From NCBI GenBank assembly GCA_000237975.1, contig CP003179.1, forward strand, positions 2,882,270-2,946,269: a stretch of DNA of 64,000 nucleotides, given 5' to 3'. Below are positions 54,273-62,567 of the stretch, piece after piece. How positions within the stretch are numbered: the stretch's first letter is position 1; every line of letters starts with the position of its first letter. The notes below the pieces were generated by a model. It did not search any database and was not told the origin of the DNA. It saw only the letters and a program-made list of their open reading frames with translations. This DNA comes from Sulfobacillus acidophilus DSM 10332 (lineage in GTDB: Bacteria > Bacillota > Sulfobacillia > Sulfobacillales > Sulfobacillaceae). The translations under genes and the position numbers were made by a program.

Positions 54273-54862
54273 GGCCGCTGGTCCGCCACCATGGCATTGT
54301 CGCACCCTTAGACCGTGCGAATATTGATACCGACCAAATTATCCCCAAGCAATTCTTAAAGCGCGTCGAGCGCACCGGATTTGGCCAGTTTTTGTTTTAT
54401 GACTGGCGCACTTTGCCGAACGGCGAACCAAACCCTGAATTCCTCTTGAACCAAGCTCCCTATGACCACGCCTCCATCTTGGTCGCCGGTTCCAACTTCG
54501 GTTGCGGGTCGTCGCGGGAGCATGCTCCCTGGGCGCTGGAAGATTTCGGCTTTCGGGTCCTCATCGCCCCGTCCTTTGCCGACATCTTTTATAACAATTG
54601 TTTTCAGAATGGGATTTTACCCGTCACCTTGGCGGATTCGCAGGTCCGCCAATTAATCGCCCGGGCGACGGAAGAGCCCGGCTATCAACTCACGGTGGAT
54701 CTGGAAGCGGAAAAAATCTTCAGCGACGATCACACGATAGAATGGTCGTTTACCATTGATCCGTATCGCCGCGAAACCTTATTGCACGGGTTGGACGCGA
54801 TTGCCCGGACTTTGACTCTGGAAGAGGCCATCAGAGCTTATGAGGCGGCTCACCCACTTTAA
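54269..54862 (+). CDS. leuD: 3-isopropylmalate dehydratase small subunit
   Basis: Small, swivel-domain subunit of isopropylmalate isomerase, 197 aa. [18 protein letters not shown] and [17 protein letters not shown] are the family signatures. Starts inside the leuC stop (ATGA), so the subunits are coupled. The 3' end overlaps the convergent small membrane protein gene by 4 bp. Confidence 0.96.
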   Translation: MRPLVRHHGIVAPLDRANIDTDQIIPKQFLKRVERTGFGQFLFYDWRTLPNGEPNPEFLLNQAPYDHASILVAGSNFGCGSSREHAPWALEDFGFRVLIAPSFADIFYNNCFQNGILPVTLADSQVRQLIARATEEPGYQLTVDLEAEKIFSDDHTIEWSFTIDPYRRETLLHGLDAIARTLTLEEAIRAYEAAHPL

Positions 54863-55146
54863 CCGGGGGGCCGCCTAGGCGGTAGCTGATCCGGGGGCGG
54901 AGGCTTCCGTCCCGAGAAAAAACCGGCCACAAATCCTAAGACAATACCTCCTAGCACGGGTTGCAAAGGGGATGCAGGGGGACCGACCCAAAGGACGGTC
55001 CCCCCTTCCGCTATAAGAGCGGCCATAACGCTGACCCCAATGACTATTCCCAACCGGAGCCCGCCAAAGGGCCGCCGGGATTTACCGAATACGGCCCCAA
55101 TGACCGCTGAGGACAGCGCCAACAACAACGCCAAAACCGTTTTCAA
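54859..55146 (-). CDS. Small membrane protein downstream of leuS
   Basis: 95 aa, not recognised. Three hydrophobic segments (about residues 3-20, 30-48 and 60-78) and a proline- and arginine-rich tail. The ATG overlaps the leuS stop by 4 bp, so it is translated in coupling with leuS. It resembles generic small TIGR/DUF membrane proteins, and no function can be given. Confidence 0.7.
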   Translation of the reverse strand: MKTVLALLLALSSAVIGAVFGKSRRPFGGLRLGIVIGVSVMAALIAEGGTVLWVGPPASPLQPVLGGIVLGFVAGFFSGRKPPPPDQLPPRRPPG

Positions 55147-57599
55147 GCCACCACCACATTTACCAGCCGGGTCGGAATGACAATGGTTTTGACCACACGG
55201 CGACCCTCTATTTGCGCTTGGAGATATTGCAGCGCCTCTTCCCGAATTCGCGTCTCATCCCAATCCGGGGTAATCACCATCCGTCCCCGTACTTTCCCGT
55301 TGACTTGCAGCGCAATCTCAATTTGACGTTCCTCTAACCATTTTGGATCGTAGTCCGGCCAAGCGGCGAGATGGACACTCTCCGTGTGACCCAAATGATG
55401 CCAGAGTTCCTCGGCCAAATGAGGGGCCATGGGCGCCAACAACAAGACCAGCGATTCCAGCACGTGCTGACGAAGCTCCGGCGAGACCTGCTCAATATCT
55501 TGGTACAGGGCATTCGTCAGTTCCATTAAGGCACTCACCGCCGTATTAAAGGCTCGCCGGTCGCCCAAATCCTCCGTCACTTTCTTAATCGCCCGCGCAT
55601 TCGCTCGCTGTACTCGTTCTTCGGCTTCCGGAGAGGAGGCACGAGCGTCCGCAAACGGGCGGGTTACCAGCCGATAGACCCGCTGCAAAAAGCGAAACGT
55701 GCCTTCGACCCCTTGCTGAGACCACTCGAAGTCTTTTTCCGGCGGGGCCGCAAATAACATGAAAAGCCGGGTGGCATCGGTACCCCATTCCCGTAAAATT
55801 TCTTCCGGGCTCAACGTGTTGCCCTTAGACTTCGACATCTTTGCCCCTTGATAGACCACCATCCCCTGTGCCAAGAGCCGCTTAAATGGCTCATCTACCG
55901 CCACCCAACCGGCGTCGTACAGTACTTTGGTGAAAAAGCGGGAATATAAGAGATGCAAAACGGCATGCTCTTTACCGCCGACATATTCATCCACCGGCAT
56001 CCAATAATTGGCCTGTTCGAAGTCAAACGGGCGATCTTGGGCCTCCGGCGAAGTGTACCGGAAGTAATACCAACTAGAATCGACAAAAGTGTCCATCGTA
56101 TCCGTTTCCCGCCGTGCAGGACCGTGGCAGACCGGGCATTCCGTGTTGACCCAGTCCTCCACTTGGGCCAAGGGCGAAGCGCCCCGACCCGTAAATACCA
56201 CATTTTCGGGGAGAAGAACCGGCAAATCCCGTTTGGGGACCGGCACCACACCGCAATGCGGGCAATGAATCATCGGAATGGGCGCTCCCCAATACCGCTG
56301 TCGGGAAATCAACCAATCCCGCATCCGGTAAGTAATCCGAGGCTTACCGCGTCCAATGGATTCCAGATGACGGCTTATGGCGCCTTTGGCTTCTGTGGAA
56401 GCCAACCCGCTGAAGCTTCCAGAGTTGATCAGCACGCCCGGTTCGACATAGGGTAAATCCGCCGACTGGCCGTCCGTCGGCTGAATGACGGGACGAATCG
56501 GCAGCTCGTATTTTGTCGCGTAATGGTAATCGCGCACATCGTGTGCGGGAACCCCCATGACGGCCCCCGTCCCATAATCGACCAGCACGTAGTTGGCTAC
56601 CCAAATCGGTAAGGCTTCGCCGGTTAAAGGATGTAATGCATAGGCGCCGGTAAACACCCCCCGCTTTTCGGTCGTCTCGCTGGTTCGCTCAATGTCACTA
56701 CGCACCCGTTCCGCCGCCACAAATTCGCGGACCTGGTTTTGTTCCGGTCGATTCTGAACGAGCTTTTCCACTAACGGATGCTCCGGTGCCAAGACGACAT
56801 AGGTCGCCCCGTAAAGAGTATCCGGTCGGGTCGTGAATACCCGGATGACATCGTCGAGCCCCTGCACCGGAAAATGCACTTCAGCGCCTTCGCTTTTTCC
56901 GATCCAGTGAATCTGCTGGGCTTTGATTTCATTCGGCCAATCAACCCGGTCTAGCCCCTCCAGCAACCGATCGGCATATTCCGTGATACGAAAATACCAT
57001 TGGGTGAGGTCGCGTTTGGTCACCACCGAATCACATCGCCAGCAGCGGCCGTCTTCCACTTGTTCGTTCGCTAAGACGGTTTCACAACTGGGACACCAGT
57101 TCACCGCACCCGCCTTTTGGTAGGCCAAGCCTCGCTCATAGAAAAGGAGGAATAGCTCTTGAGTAAACCGGTAGTAGTCGGGCAGACATGTAGTAACTTC
57201 CCGACTCCAATCAAACGATAAGCCCATTTGGCGCATTTGCTGGCGCATATAGTCAATATTATTCAGAGTGGAAATTTTAGGGGGAATACCATTTTTAATG
57301 GCAGCATTTTCCGCCGGCAATCCAAAGGCATCCCATCCCATGGGATGCAGAACACTATACCCGCGCATCCGGCGATATCGGGCAATCACATCCCCCAACG
57401 TATAGACACGCACATGGCCCATGTGCAAGTGTCCCGAAGGATAAGGAAATTGTTCTAAACAATAAAATTTTTGTCGGTCATCCGGGCGGGTCCGATATAG
57501 CGCATCTTTTTCCCACCGCTCTTGCCAAAAGCGTTCTACCGATTTGACGTCATAGTGGTCACGTTCCAATCGCCCCGTCGTTCCTGATTCTGTCTGCAC
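55143..57599 (-). CDS. leuS: Leucine--tRNA ligase
   Basis: Class Ia synthetase, 818 aa. HIGH-type motif PYPSGHLHMGH and KMSKS (KMSKSKGNTLS) are intact; the CP1 editing domain (about residues 220-420) is present with the TTRPDTLYGATY stretch. Zinc-type pairs CPSC/CWRC and CPHC/CPVC lie in the insertion. GTG start at 57599 with GGGAGG upstream. Controlled by the T-box at 57617-57845. Confidence 0.97.
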   Translation of the reverse strand: MQTESGTTGRLERDHYDVKSVERFWQERWEKDALYRTRPDDRQKFYCLEQFPYPSGHLHMGHVRVYTLGDVIARYRRMRGYSVLHPMGWDAFGLPAENAAIKNGIPPKISTLNNIDYMRQQMRQMGLSFDWSREVTTCLPDYYRFTQELFLLFYERGLAYQKAGAVNWCPSCETVLANEQVEDGRCWRCDSVVTKRDLTQWYFRITEYADRLLEGLDRVDWPNEIKAQQIHWIGKSEGAEVHFPVQGLDDVIRVFTTRPDTLYGATYVVLAPEHPLVEKLVQNRPEQNQVREFVAAERVRSDIERTSETTEKRGVFTGAYALHPLTGEALPIWVANYVLVDYGTGAVMGVPAHDVRDYHYATKYELPIRPVIQPTDGQSADLPYVEPGVLINSGSFSGLASTEAKGAISRHLESIGRGKPRITYRMRDWLISRQRYWGAPIPMIHCPHCGVVPVPKRDLPVLLPENVVFTGRGASPLAQVEDWVNTECPVCHGPARRETDTMDTFVDSSWYYFRYTSPEAQDRPFDFEQANYWMPVDEYVGGKEHAVLHLLYSRFFTKVLYDAGWVAVDEPFKRLLAQGMVVYQGAKMSKSKGNTLSPEEILREWGTDATRLFMLFAAPPEKDFEWSQQGVEGTFRFLQRVYRLVTRPFADARASSPEAEERVQRANARAIKKVTEDLGDRRAFNTAVSALMELTNALYQDIEQVSPELRQHVLESLVLLLAPMAPHLAEELWHHLGHTESVHLAAWPDYDPKWLEERQIEIALQVNGKVRGRMVITPDWDETRIREEALQYLQAQIEGRRVVKTIVIPTRLVNVVVA

Positions 57600-57616
57600 C
57601 TCATTGTCCTCCCCAC

Positions 57617-57845
57617 AAAAAAGCCCCTAGAAAGCCCTAGGGACGAGTATAACCCGCGGTACCACCCCGGTTAACGGCGCCAACGCACCGTTCGCTCCAT
57701 GCAACGCTAACGGATTGCCCCCGTGGATCTCCTCTGCTGAGAAAGCTCTAAGACTTATTGGCTCACACCATCCGCCAACTCTCTGAAAAGTCCCGTCAGC
57801 CGTAGGCAGAATCTTCGACCCATTCCTACGTTCACTGTCAGATAT
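57617..57845 (-). ncRNA. Leu T-box leader of leuS
   Basis: Canonical T-box RNA. Stem I has AGAGAGTTGGCGG and ATGGTGTGAGCC; the specifier reads CTC followed by A (CTC at 57739-57741), decoding leucine. The T-box core GGGGTGGTACCGCGG is at 57654-57668. The terminator CCCTAG / CTAGGG with a T-run is at 57617-57642. Uncharged tRNA-Leu(GAG) would allow read-through into leuS. Confidence 0.96.
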
Positions 57846-57850
57846 TTTTT

Positions 57851-57879
57851 ATTGTATGCGCTTCAGGCTTTGCATGCAA
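57851..57879 (-). promoter_or_regulatory. Promoter of the leuS T-box transcript
   Basis: -10 TACAAT (57851-57856), 17-bp spacer, weak -35 TTGCAT (57874-57879), placing transcription start near 57844, at the head of the T-box. Confidence 0.6.
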
Positions 57880-57969
57880 ATCACGACACACGATAGCAGA
57901 GATGCTGCTCCCCAAAGTTCGACCGATGACCCGCAGAAGGAAGTCCGCTACCAGCGGGCGGATGTAAGT

Positions 57970-58133
57970 CCCCTTGGTCAAACCAGGGGGAATCCGATGG
58001 CCTTTCGCCTAGAGGCGTGAGCTTCTTGTTTCATCGACCACCGCCTGCCGTTAGCAGGTCTTACAGGATCTCCATTCGGCCCGTTCCAGGCCTATGGGGC
58101 GCATACACGTTAGCTGACGTGCTGTCGTATTTC
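57970..58133 (-). mobile_element. Right-end-like region of a decayed IS200/IS605-type element
   Basis: Directly after the tnpB remnant. GAAGCTCACGCCTCTAGGCG (58006-58025 on the minus strand) has the palindromic stem typical of IS605/IS1341 right ends, preceded by several GC hairpins and followed by CCCCTGGT/ACCAAGGGG (57971-57991). In active elements this region also yields the guide (omega) RNA of TnpB. No left end or tnpA was found. Confidence 0.5.
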
Positions 58134-58350
58134 TCACCCTCGATGCAGAATGTTGATCGCTGCGTTTACGTCCGATCAATCTCCAGTACGCATGTCGGGC
58201 ACTTATGGATTCGCACCGAGCACGAGTTATAGTCGCATTTCGAATAGACCATGCGATTTAAAAGTCGCAATGCATCGTTCGGATATGGTACGTTTTACGA
58301 AGTGGGTAGGATACCTGGCATGATGGCTCCATAAAGCGCCCGGAATCAAT
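58134..58350 (-). pseudogene. Decayed tnpB C-terminal remnant
   Basis: On the minus strand the frame reads HKCPTCVLEID and then, after a single-base deletion in CGGACGT, DVNAAINILHRG and a stop at 58134. Together this is the zinc-ribbon end of TnpB (C..C...DRDVNAA.NI). A second cysteine pair is degenerate upstream (CDYNSC), and DSGRFME near 58330-58345 fits the preceding catalytic part. Stops and shifts break the rest, so it is not functional. Confidence 0.65.
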
Positions 58351-58552
58351 CACGGGCCCCCACGTGTCGCACGGATTCGGGAGGTATTGACACCTCAACT
58401 CCGGTATTCCACCGATCACCGCCATGTCCGAGCCCCCGAACTTCGCCGAAAAAGTGCCTCAACTCAATCGTATCCGTATTCTCCCCGACACCGCCGAACG
58501 AAGAATGGGCCGCCTTAAGTCGAAGGCGATATGCTACACGTCGGTCCTGTGC
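58351..58552. other. Non-coding gap between tnpB remnant and ybjQ-like gene
   Basis: No gene with a ribosome-binding site. The minus strand is open for about 60 codons ending at a TGA near 58351 and may be more decayed transposon sequence, but it has no recognisable motif. No terminator for the ybjQ-like gene is evident. Confidence 0.4.
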
Positions 58553-58912
58553 CTAGACCAACCGAACCGGCGACGATTCGGCCGATTCCGCTTCAATGAC
58601 AACCGCCGTCCCATAAGCCAAAATTTCCGACATGTTTTGGCCGAATTCCGAAGAATCAAAAGCCATACCTATCACCGCGTTCGCCCCCAGCGTTCGGGCG
58701 TGATCCCTTAGTCGGTCCAACGCACGTTGCCGGGCGTCATTCAGCATATTCGTAAACTCTTTGATTTCTCCTCCTGCCAAAGACCGAAGCCCGGCCGCCA
58801 CCTGATATCCAATGCCCCGACTGCGTACCACGGTTCCCCAGGTGGGACCCAGTACCTGAACAATGCGATAACCGGGAACATACGGGGTATTAACGACCAC
58901 CATTTCGTCCAA
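58553..58912 (-). CDS. YbjQ/UPF0145 family protein
   Basis: 119 aa. The family fold is recognised by NTPYVPGYRIVQVLGPTWG, AGGEIKEFTNMLNDAR and LGANAVIGMAFD. YbjQ proteins form pentamers of unproven function, sometimes called heavy-metal binding. A TTG start at 58912 sits 6 nt from AGGAGGGG; an ATG three codons later is too far from it. Single gene. Confidence 0.88.
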   Translation of the reverse strand: MDEMVVVNTPYVPGYRIVQVLGPTWGTVVRSRGIGYQVAAGLRSLAGGEIKEFTNMLNDARQRALDRLRDHARTLGANAVIGMAFDSSEFGQNMSEILAYGTAVVIEAESAESSPVRLV

Positions 58913-59076
58913 AGAATCCCCTCCTCTCGATTCCGATTGTACACCACATGAACTAAAATACGCGTCGCATGCTGAGTTCCTCGCGGTTCACGGAGAATGG
59001 TGCCGCCCCCCGGACAGGCTCCCTTAAGCATGATATGCTGAAGCATAACCTAATTCACATCAAGGAGTTTTACACC

Positions 59077-59937
59077 ATGTCCACCCGAACACCTTTCCGC
59101 CTCCTGATTGCCTGCCCGGACCGGCCCGGCATCATTGCCCATGTGTCGAGCACGCTCGCTCATCACGGAGCCAATATCACCGCTTTTGATCAGCATTCGG
59201 AAGGGGGCGATCAGGGCATGTTTTTCATGCGCGCCGAGTTTGATCTGCCCGATGCGGAAATTCTCTTCTTAAGACAAGCGTTAGAGGCCTTGGCCCCGGC
59301 GTACCATATGCATTGGCGGCTCACCCCTACAGCCTACAGGCCCCGGTTGGCGATCTGGGTATCGCGAGAAAGCCACTGCCTAACGGAACTCGTTGGCCAA
59401 GTCGAATCCGGCGATATTGCCGCCGACATCGCCCTTATTCTCGGTAACCATGAAGACTTAAAGCCCATCGCCGACCGACACGACATCCCGTTTTACACCG
59501 TGCCGGTCGACCCTCAAAATAAAGAGGCCAGTGAGGCCATAGCCGACGAACTTATGGCCCGCTATGCCGTTGACACCATTGTATTGGCTCGCTATATGCA
59601 AATCCTGACCCCCGAGTTTGTCGCTCGCTACCCCCAGCGCATTATCAACATTCACCACTCGTTCTTGCCCGCTTTTATAGGCCCGCGACCCTACCATCAA
59701 GCCTATGCCCGAGGGGTCAAACTCATCGGAGCCACCGCCCACTATGTGACCGCCGACCTTGATGCCGGCCCGATTATCGAACAAGATGTTCACCGAGTCG
59801 ACCATCGCTACGGCCTCGAAGACTTTAAGCGGATCGGTCGCTATGTCGAACGGATGGTGCTGGCGCGAGCGGTGGCGTGGCATGTGGAAGAGCGAGTGCT
59901 GGTGTACCAAAACCGAACGGTGGTGTTTCCCTGGTAA
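59077..59937 (+). CDS. purU: Formyltetrahydrofolate deformylase
   Basis: Hydrolyses 10-formyl-THF to formate and THF, balancing one-carbon pools. 286 aa from the ATG at 59077 (AAGGAG 9 nt upstream); a longer frame upstream lacks support. An N-terminal ACT domain (CPDRPGIIAHVSS) precedes the formyltransferase-like domain with NIHHSFLPAF and ADLDAGPIIEQDV, which hold the catalytic Asn-His-Asp. Stand-alone gene. Confidence 0.93.
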   Translation: MSTRTPFRLLIACPDRPGIIAHVSSTLAHHGANITAFDQHSEGGDQGMFFMRAEFDLPDAEILFLRQALEALAPAYHMHWRLTPTAYRPRLAIWVSRESHCLTELVGQVESGDIAADIALILGNHEDLKPIADRHDIPFYTVPVDPQNKEASEAIADELMARYAVDTIVLARYMQILTPEFVARYPQRIINIHHSFLPAFIGPRPYHQAYARGVKLIGATAHYVTADLDAGPIIEQDVHRVDHRYGLEDFKRIGRYVERMVLARAVAWHVEERVLVYQNRTVVFPW

Positions 59938-60039
59938 TAGTTCCGGGTTAGAAAAATTAACAGAATAAAAGAGGAATCCGTCGATTCAAGTCGAACGTGA
60001 GAGAAGAGATATTCATTTCGGTACCCGGAGGAATAGTGT

Positions 60040-61803
60040 GTGGCTTCCCTGACGCCCGACAACATCGTCCACCTCTATCCCCGCTGGCAACAGACGGGAT
60101 CGCTTCACATCGTGTTTCAACCGTTGTTTCATTTGCCCAGTGGCCACGTCTTCGGCTGGGAGGCGCTGAGCCGTCCGCAGATCGCCGATCAGCCACTGGG
60201 CATTGCCGAATTATTAGAGTCCGCAACCTATCACCACGAATTAAGCGCCTTTGACCGACGGGCCATCTGGGAGGCGCTTCACCAAGCCCGCGCGCGAGGA
60301 CTGTCCGCCAAATTTCGATTATTTGTCAATATCTTCCCCGAAACTCTCTATCACCCGGATTGGGTCATCCACGCGGTTCACCATGCCGGACTCTCACCGG
60401 AGCAAATTGTGCTCGAACTATCGGAGCGCGAATCCTTACCGGAAGGTCATTTGGATCAGCTCCTGGCTCCCTTTCGGGCGCAAGGAATGGCTGTTGCCCT
60501 GGATGATTTTGGCGCCGGGTATTCCGGACTGAATCGACTGGTGGAAATGCATCCCGAGTATGCCAAAATCGATATCACTTTAGTTCGCCACATTGATTCG
60601 GATCACGTCAAACATGCCTTGGTGGAAAGCACGGTCCGGTTTTCCGCAGAAACCGGCCACATTCAATTGTTGGCGGAAGGGATCGAACGCGAGGCCGAAC
60701 TTTTGGTGCTCCACGACATGGGTATCACGCTCGGGCAAGGATATCTCTTAGGAAAACCCGAGCCCGTCTTATCCCGCCCCCGGTATCAGATTCCGCCCTC
60801 GCCGCCTCGGGTTAGGGCGGGTGCCAAAGAACAATTGACCACGGTCATTACGCTCGCCCAAAGGCTTTTAGCCGGGCTGGCAGCCGGCGAAGGGCTTATT
60901 CCCCACCTCATTGCCGCTCTGGCCCGGCTGTTAAATCCCGATCTGGTGATTTTCTTTCGGCATCAAGGAGACTTTTTATATGCCGAGGAAGCTCATCCGC
61001 CTCTCGACGAAAAATGGCAGCGCCTGCCTGTCTCACCGGCCTATCTCAGTTTTGACGCCCTCGCCAAGCGCCAAACCATCGTCTTTCAAACCCCCGAAGA
61101 GGGCGTCCGGAGTCCTGCGATTCATGAGTGGGGCATGGCCTCCGGCATGTTTGTCCCTGTCTATACTCCCGCCTATAGCTGGGGTTTTTTCTTCATTGGG
61201 TACCGTATCCCGATGGGGGTAAGGGCCCACGATGTCACCCTCGCCGAAGGAATCGCCCGTTTAATGGGGCTAGGGCTTCTGTCGTATCAAAATCCCGTCC
61301 CTCTCAGCAACATCCCCTTAGGAGAACCGGTGTTCGAAGCCTTAGCGGCACTCTTGCAGTCAAGGACCCAAGATCAGCTGCTGGCCAAAGTGGTCGATGC
61401 CGCCTTATCGGTCAGCGGAGGGCATTTAGGGTGGATCGGCATTTTGCGGGACGACGAGCTCTATTGTATCACCCCGCAACAAGAAGCCTTTTCCTTTGCT
61501 GCCGCTCCGTTCTTTGACCCGGCCACCTCCGACGGCCAAGGCCCGGTCGGGCGCACCTTGCGCAATCGCACCACCGTGGTTATTCCCGATATCTTGAAAG
61601 ATGCCTCCCTCGCTCCCTGGCGCGACGAGATGATTCAAGACGGCATTCGTTCCGCGGTAGGCATTCCGTTGGTGGCCGGAGACCGGGTACTGGGGTTATT
61701 GAAAGTCTATCATAGCCGGGCCGGCGGTTTTGACAGCGGGCACATTCGCCGATTAGAAGCCCTAGCCGCGCTGGCCACCAGCATTTTAATACGTCAGGTT
61801 TAA
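60040..61803 (+). CDS. EAL-domain c-di-GMP phosphodiesterase with GAF domains
   Basis: 587 aa, soluble. The N-terminal EAL domain (about residues 15-250) keeps the catalytic set: GWEALSR, FVNIFPE, ELSERE, DDFGAGYSGLNRL, KID, AEGIE and GQGYL, so it should hydrolyse c-di-GMP. Two GAF-like domains follow (about 260-415 and 430-585); the second has the typical PVGRTLRNRTTVVIPD. No GGDEF partner domain is present. GTG start with GGAGG. Overlaps the convergent SDR gene by 18 bp. The GAF ligands are unknown. Confidence 0.9.
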   Translation: MASLTPDNIVHLYPRWQQTGSLHIVFQPLFHLPSGHVFGWEALSRPQIADQPLGIAELLESATYHHELSAFDRRAIWEALHQARARGLSAKFRLFVNIFPETLYHPDWVIHAVHHAGLSPEQIVLELSERESLPEGHLDQLLAPFRAQGMAVALDDFGAGYSGLNRLVEMHPEYAKIDITLVRHIDSDHVKHALVESTVRFSAETGHIQLLAEGIEREAELLVLHDMGITLGQGYLLGKPEPVLSRPRYQIPPSPPRVRAGAKEQLTTVITLAQRLLAGLAAGEGLIPHLIAALARLLNPDLVIFFRHQGDFLYAEEAHPPLDEKWQRLPVSPAYLSFDALAKRQTIVFQTPEEGVRSPAIHEWGMASGMFVPVYTPAYSWGFFFIGYRIPMGVRAHDVTLAEGIARLMGLGLLSYQNPVPLSNIPLGEPVFEALAALLQSRTQDQLLAKVVDAALSVSGGHLGWIGILRDDELYCITPQQEAFSFAAAPFFDPATSDGQGPVGRTLRNRTTVVIPDILKDASLAPWRDEMIQDGIRSAVGIPLVAGDRVLGLLKVYHSRAGGFDSGHIRRLEALAALATSILIRQV

Positions 61804-62484
61804 GCCGCCGTCTACCGGAATCACCGCCCCGGTAATATAGGAGCTGGCGGGAGACAAAAGAAAGTGGATCACCGACGCGACCTCGGGCGCTCGCCCGAGC
61901 CGTCCGAGCGCTATGCGCTTTTGGAGCTGCTCAACCACCTCGCCGGCTTGGGGTCCGTTACCCGTGTTCAAGGCCCCGGGCGCGACCACGTTGACACGAA
62001 TCCCGCGAGGTCCCCACTCTGCCGCCCATTGCCGCATGAGGCCGACCAGGGCAGCCTTGGACGCGCCATAACTCGCCGCCGGGCCGTCTTGACTTTGATA
62101 CCAGGCATCCACGCTACCCACCAAGACAATCGATGCCGGGGCCGTCAACCGGGGGACCAGCCATCGCCCGAGGGCATACGCACTATCACAATTCACGCGC
62201 CAGGTAGCGTCCCATTCCGAGAGGGTGCCGGTTTCGATTTTGTCACTAAAGACCACGCCGGCTACATGCACAAACCCCCGAAACGGGCGATTTCCGGCGA
62301 CCCTGTCCAGTTCCGCCAAATAGTGCCGATCAGGATCCCGAAAATCCGCCGGAACGAACTCCACCCCGGGTCCCGGATGTTGGCGCCCCAGAGCCACCAC
62401 CGGTCCTTCCGCCATAAGAAGCGGAATCAACGCCCGACCAATCCCCGACGACAGGCCGGTCCCTAATATGGCGTGATTTTCCAT
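61786..62484 (-). CDS. Short-chain dehydrogenase/reductase
   Basis: Classical SDR, 232 aa from the ATG at 62484. Cofactor motif TGLSSGIG (TGxxxGIG) near the N-terminus, and the catalytic Ser and Tyr-x3-Lys in GSVDAWY and ASYGASKAAL. C-terminal TGAVIPVDGGL is typical. GGGGGAG upstream supports this start; the longer frame upstream overlaps the divergent gene. Substrate unknown. Confidence 0.88.
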   Translation of the reverse strand: MENHAILGTGLSSGIGRALIPLLMAEGPVVALGRQHPGPGVEFVPADFRDPDRHYLAELDRVAGNRPFRGFVHVAGVVFSDKIETGTLSEWDATWRVNCDSAYALGRWLVPRLTAPASIVLVGSVDAWYQSQDGPAASYGASKAALVGLMRQWAAEWGPRGIRVNVVAPGALNTGNGPQAGEVVEQLQKRIALGRLGRAPEVASVIHFLLSPASSYITGAVIPVDGGLNLTY

Positions 62485-62567
62485 TGGGTTATAGACTCCC
62501 CCTTTTTGGGTAAAGATTGGTATGATGGTACCTGCGAACCTTGGCCGTACCAGAAAGGATGACCAAT

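Noticed and set aside
57890-58030. Hairpin-rich stretch as a CRISPR array
   Set aside because: The palindromes are all different and not regularly spaced; there are no direct repeats with spacers and no cas genes.
58017-58711. Plus-strand frames of 71 and 95 codons as genes
   Set aside because: No ribosome-binding sites or recognisable domains; they run antisense to the tnpB remnant and decayed sequence.
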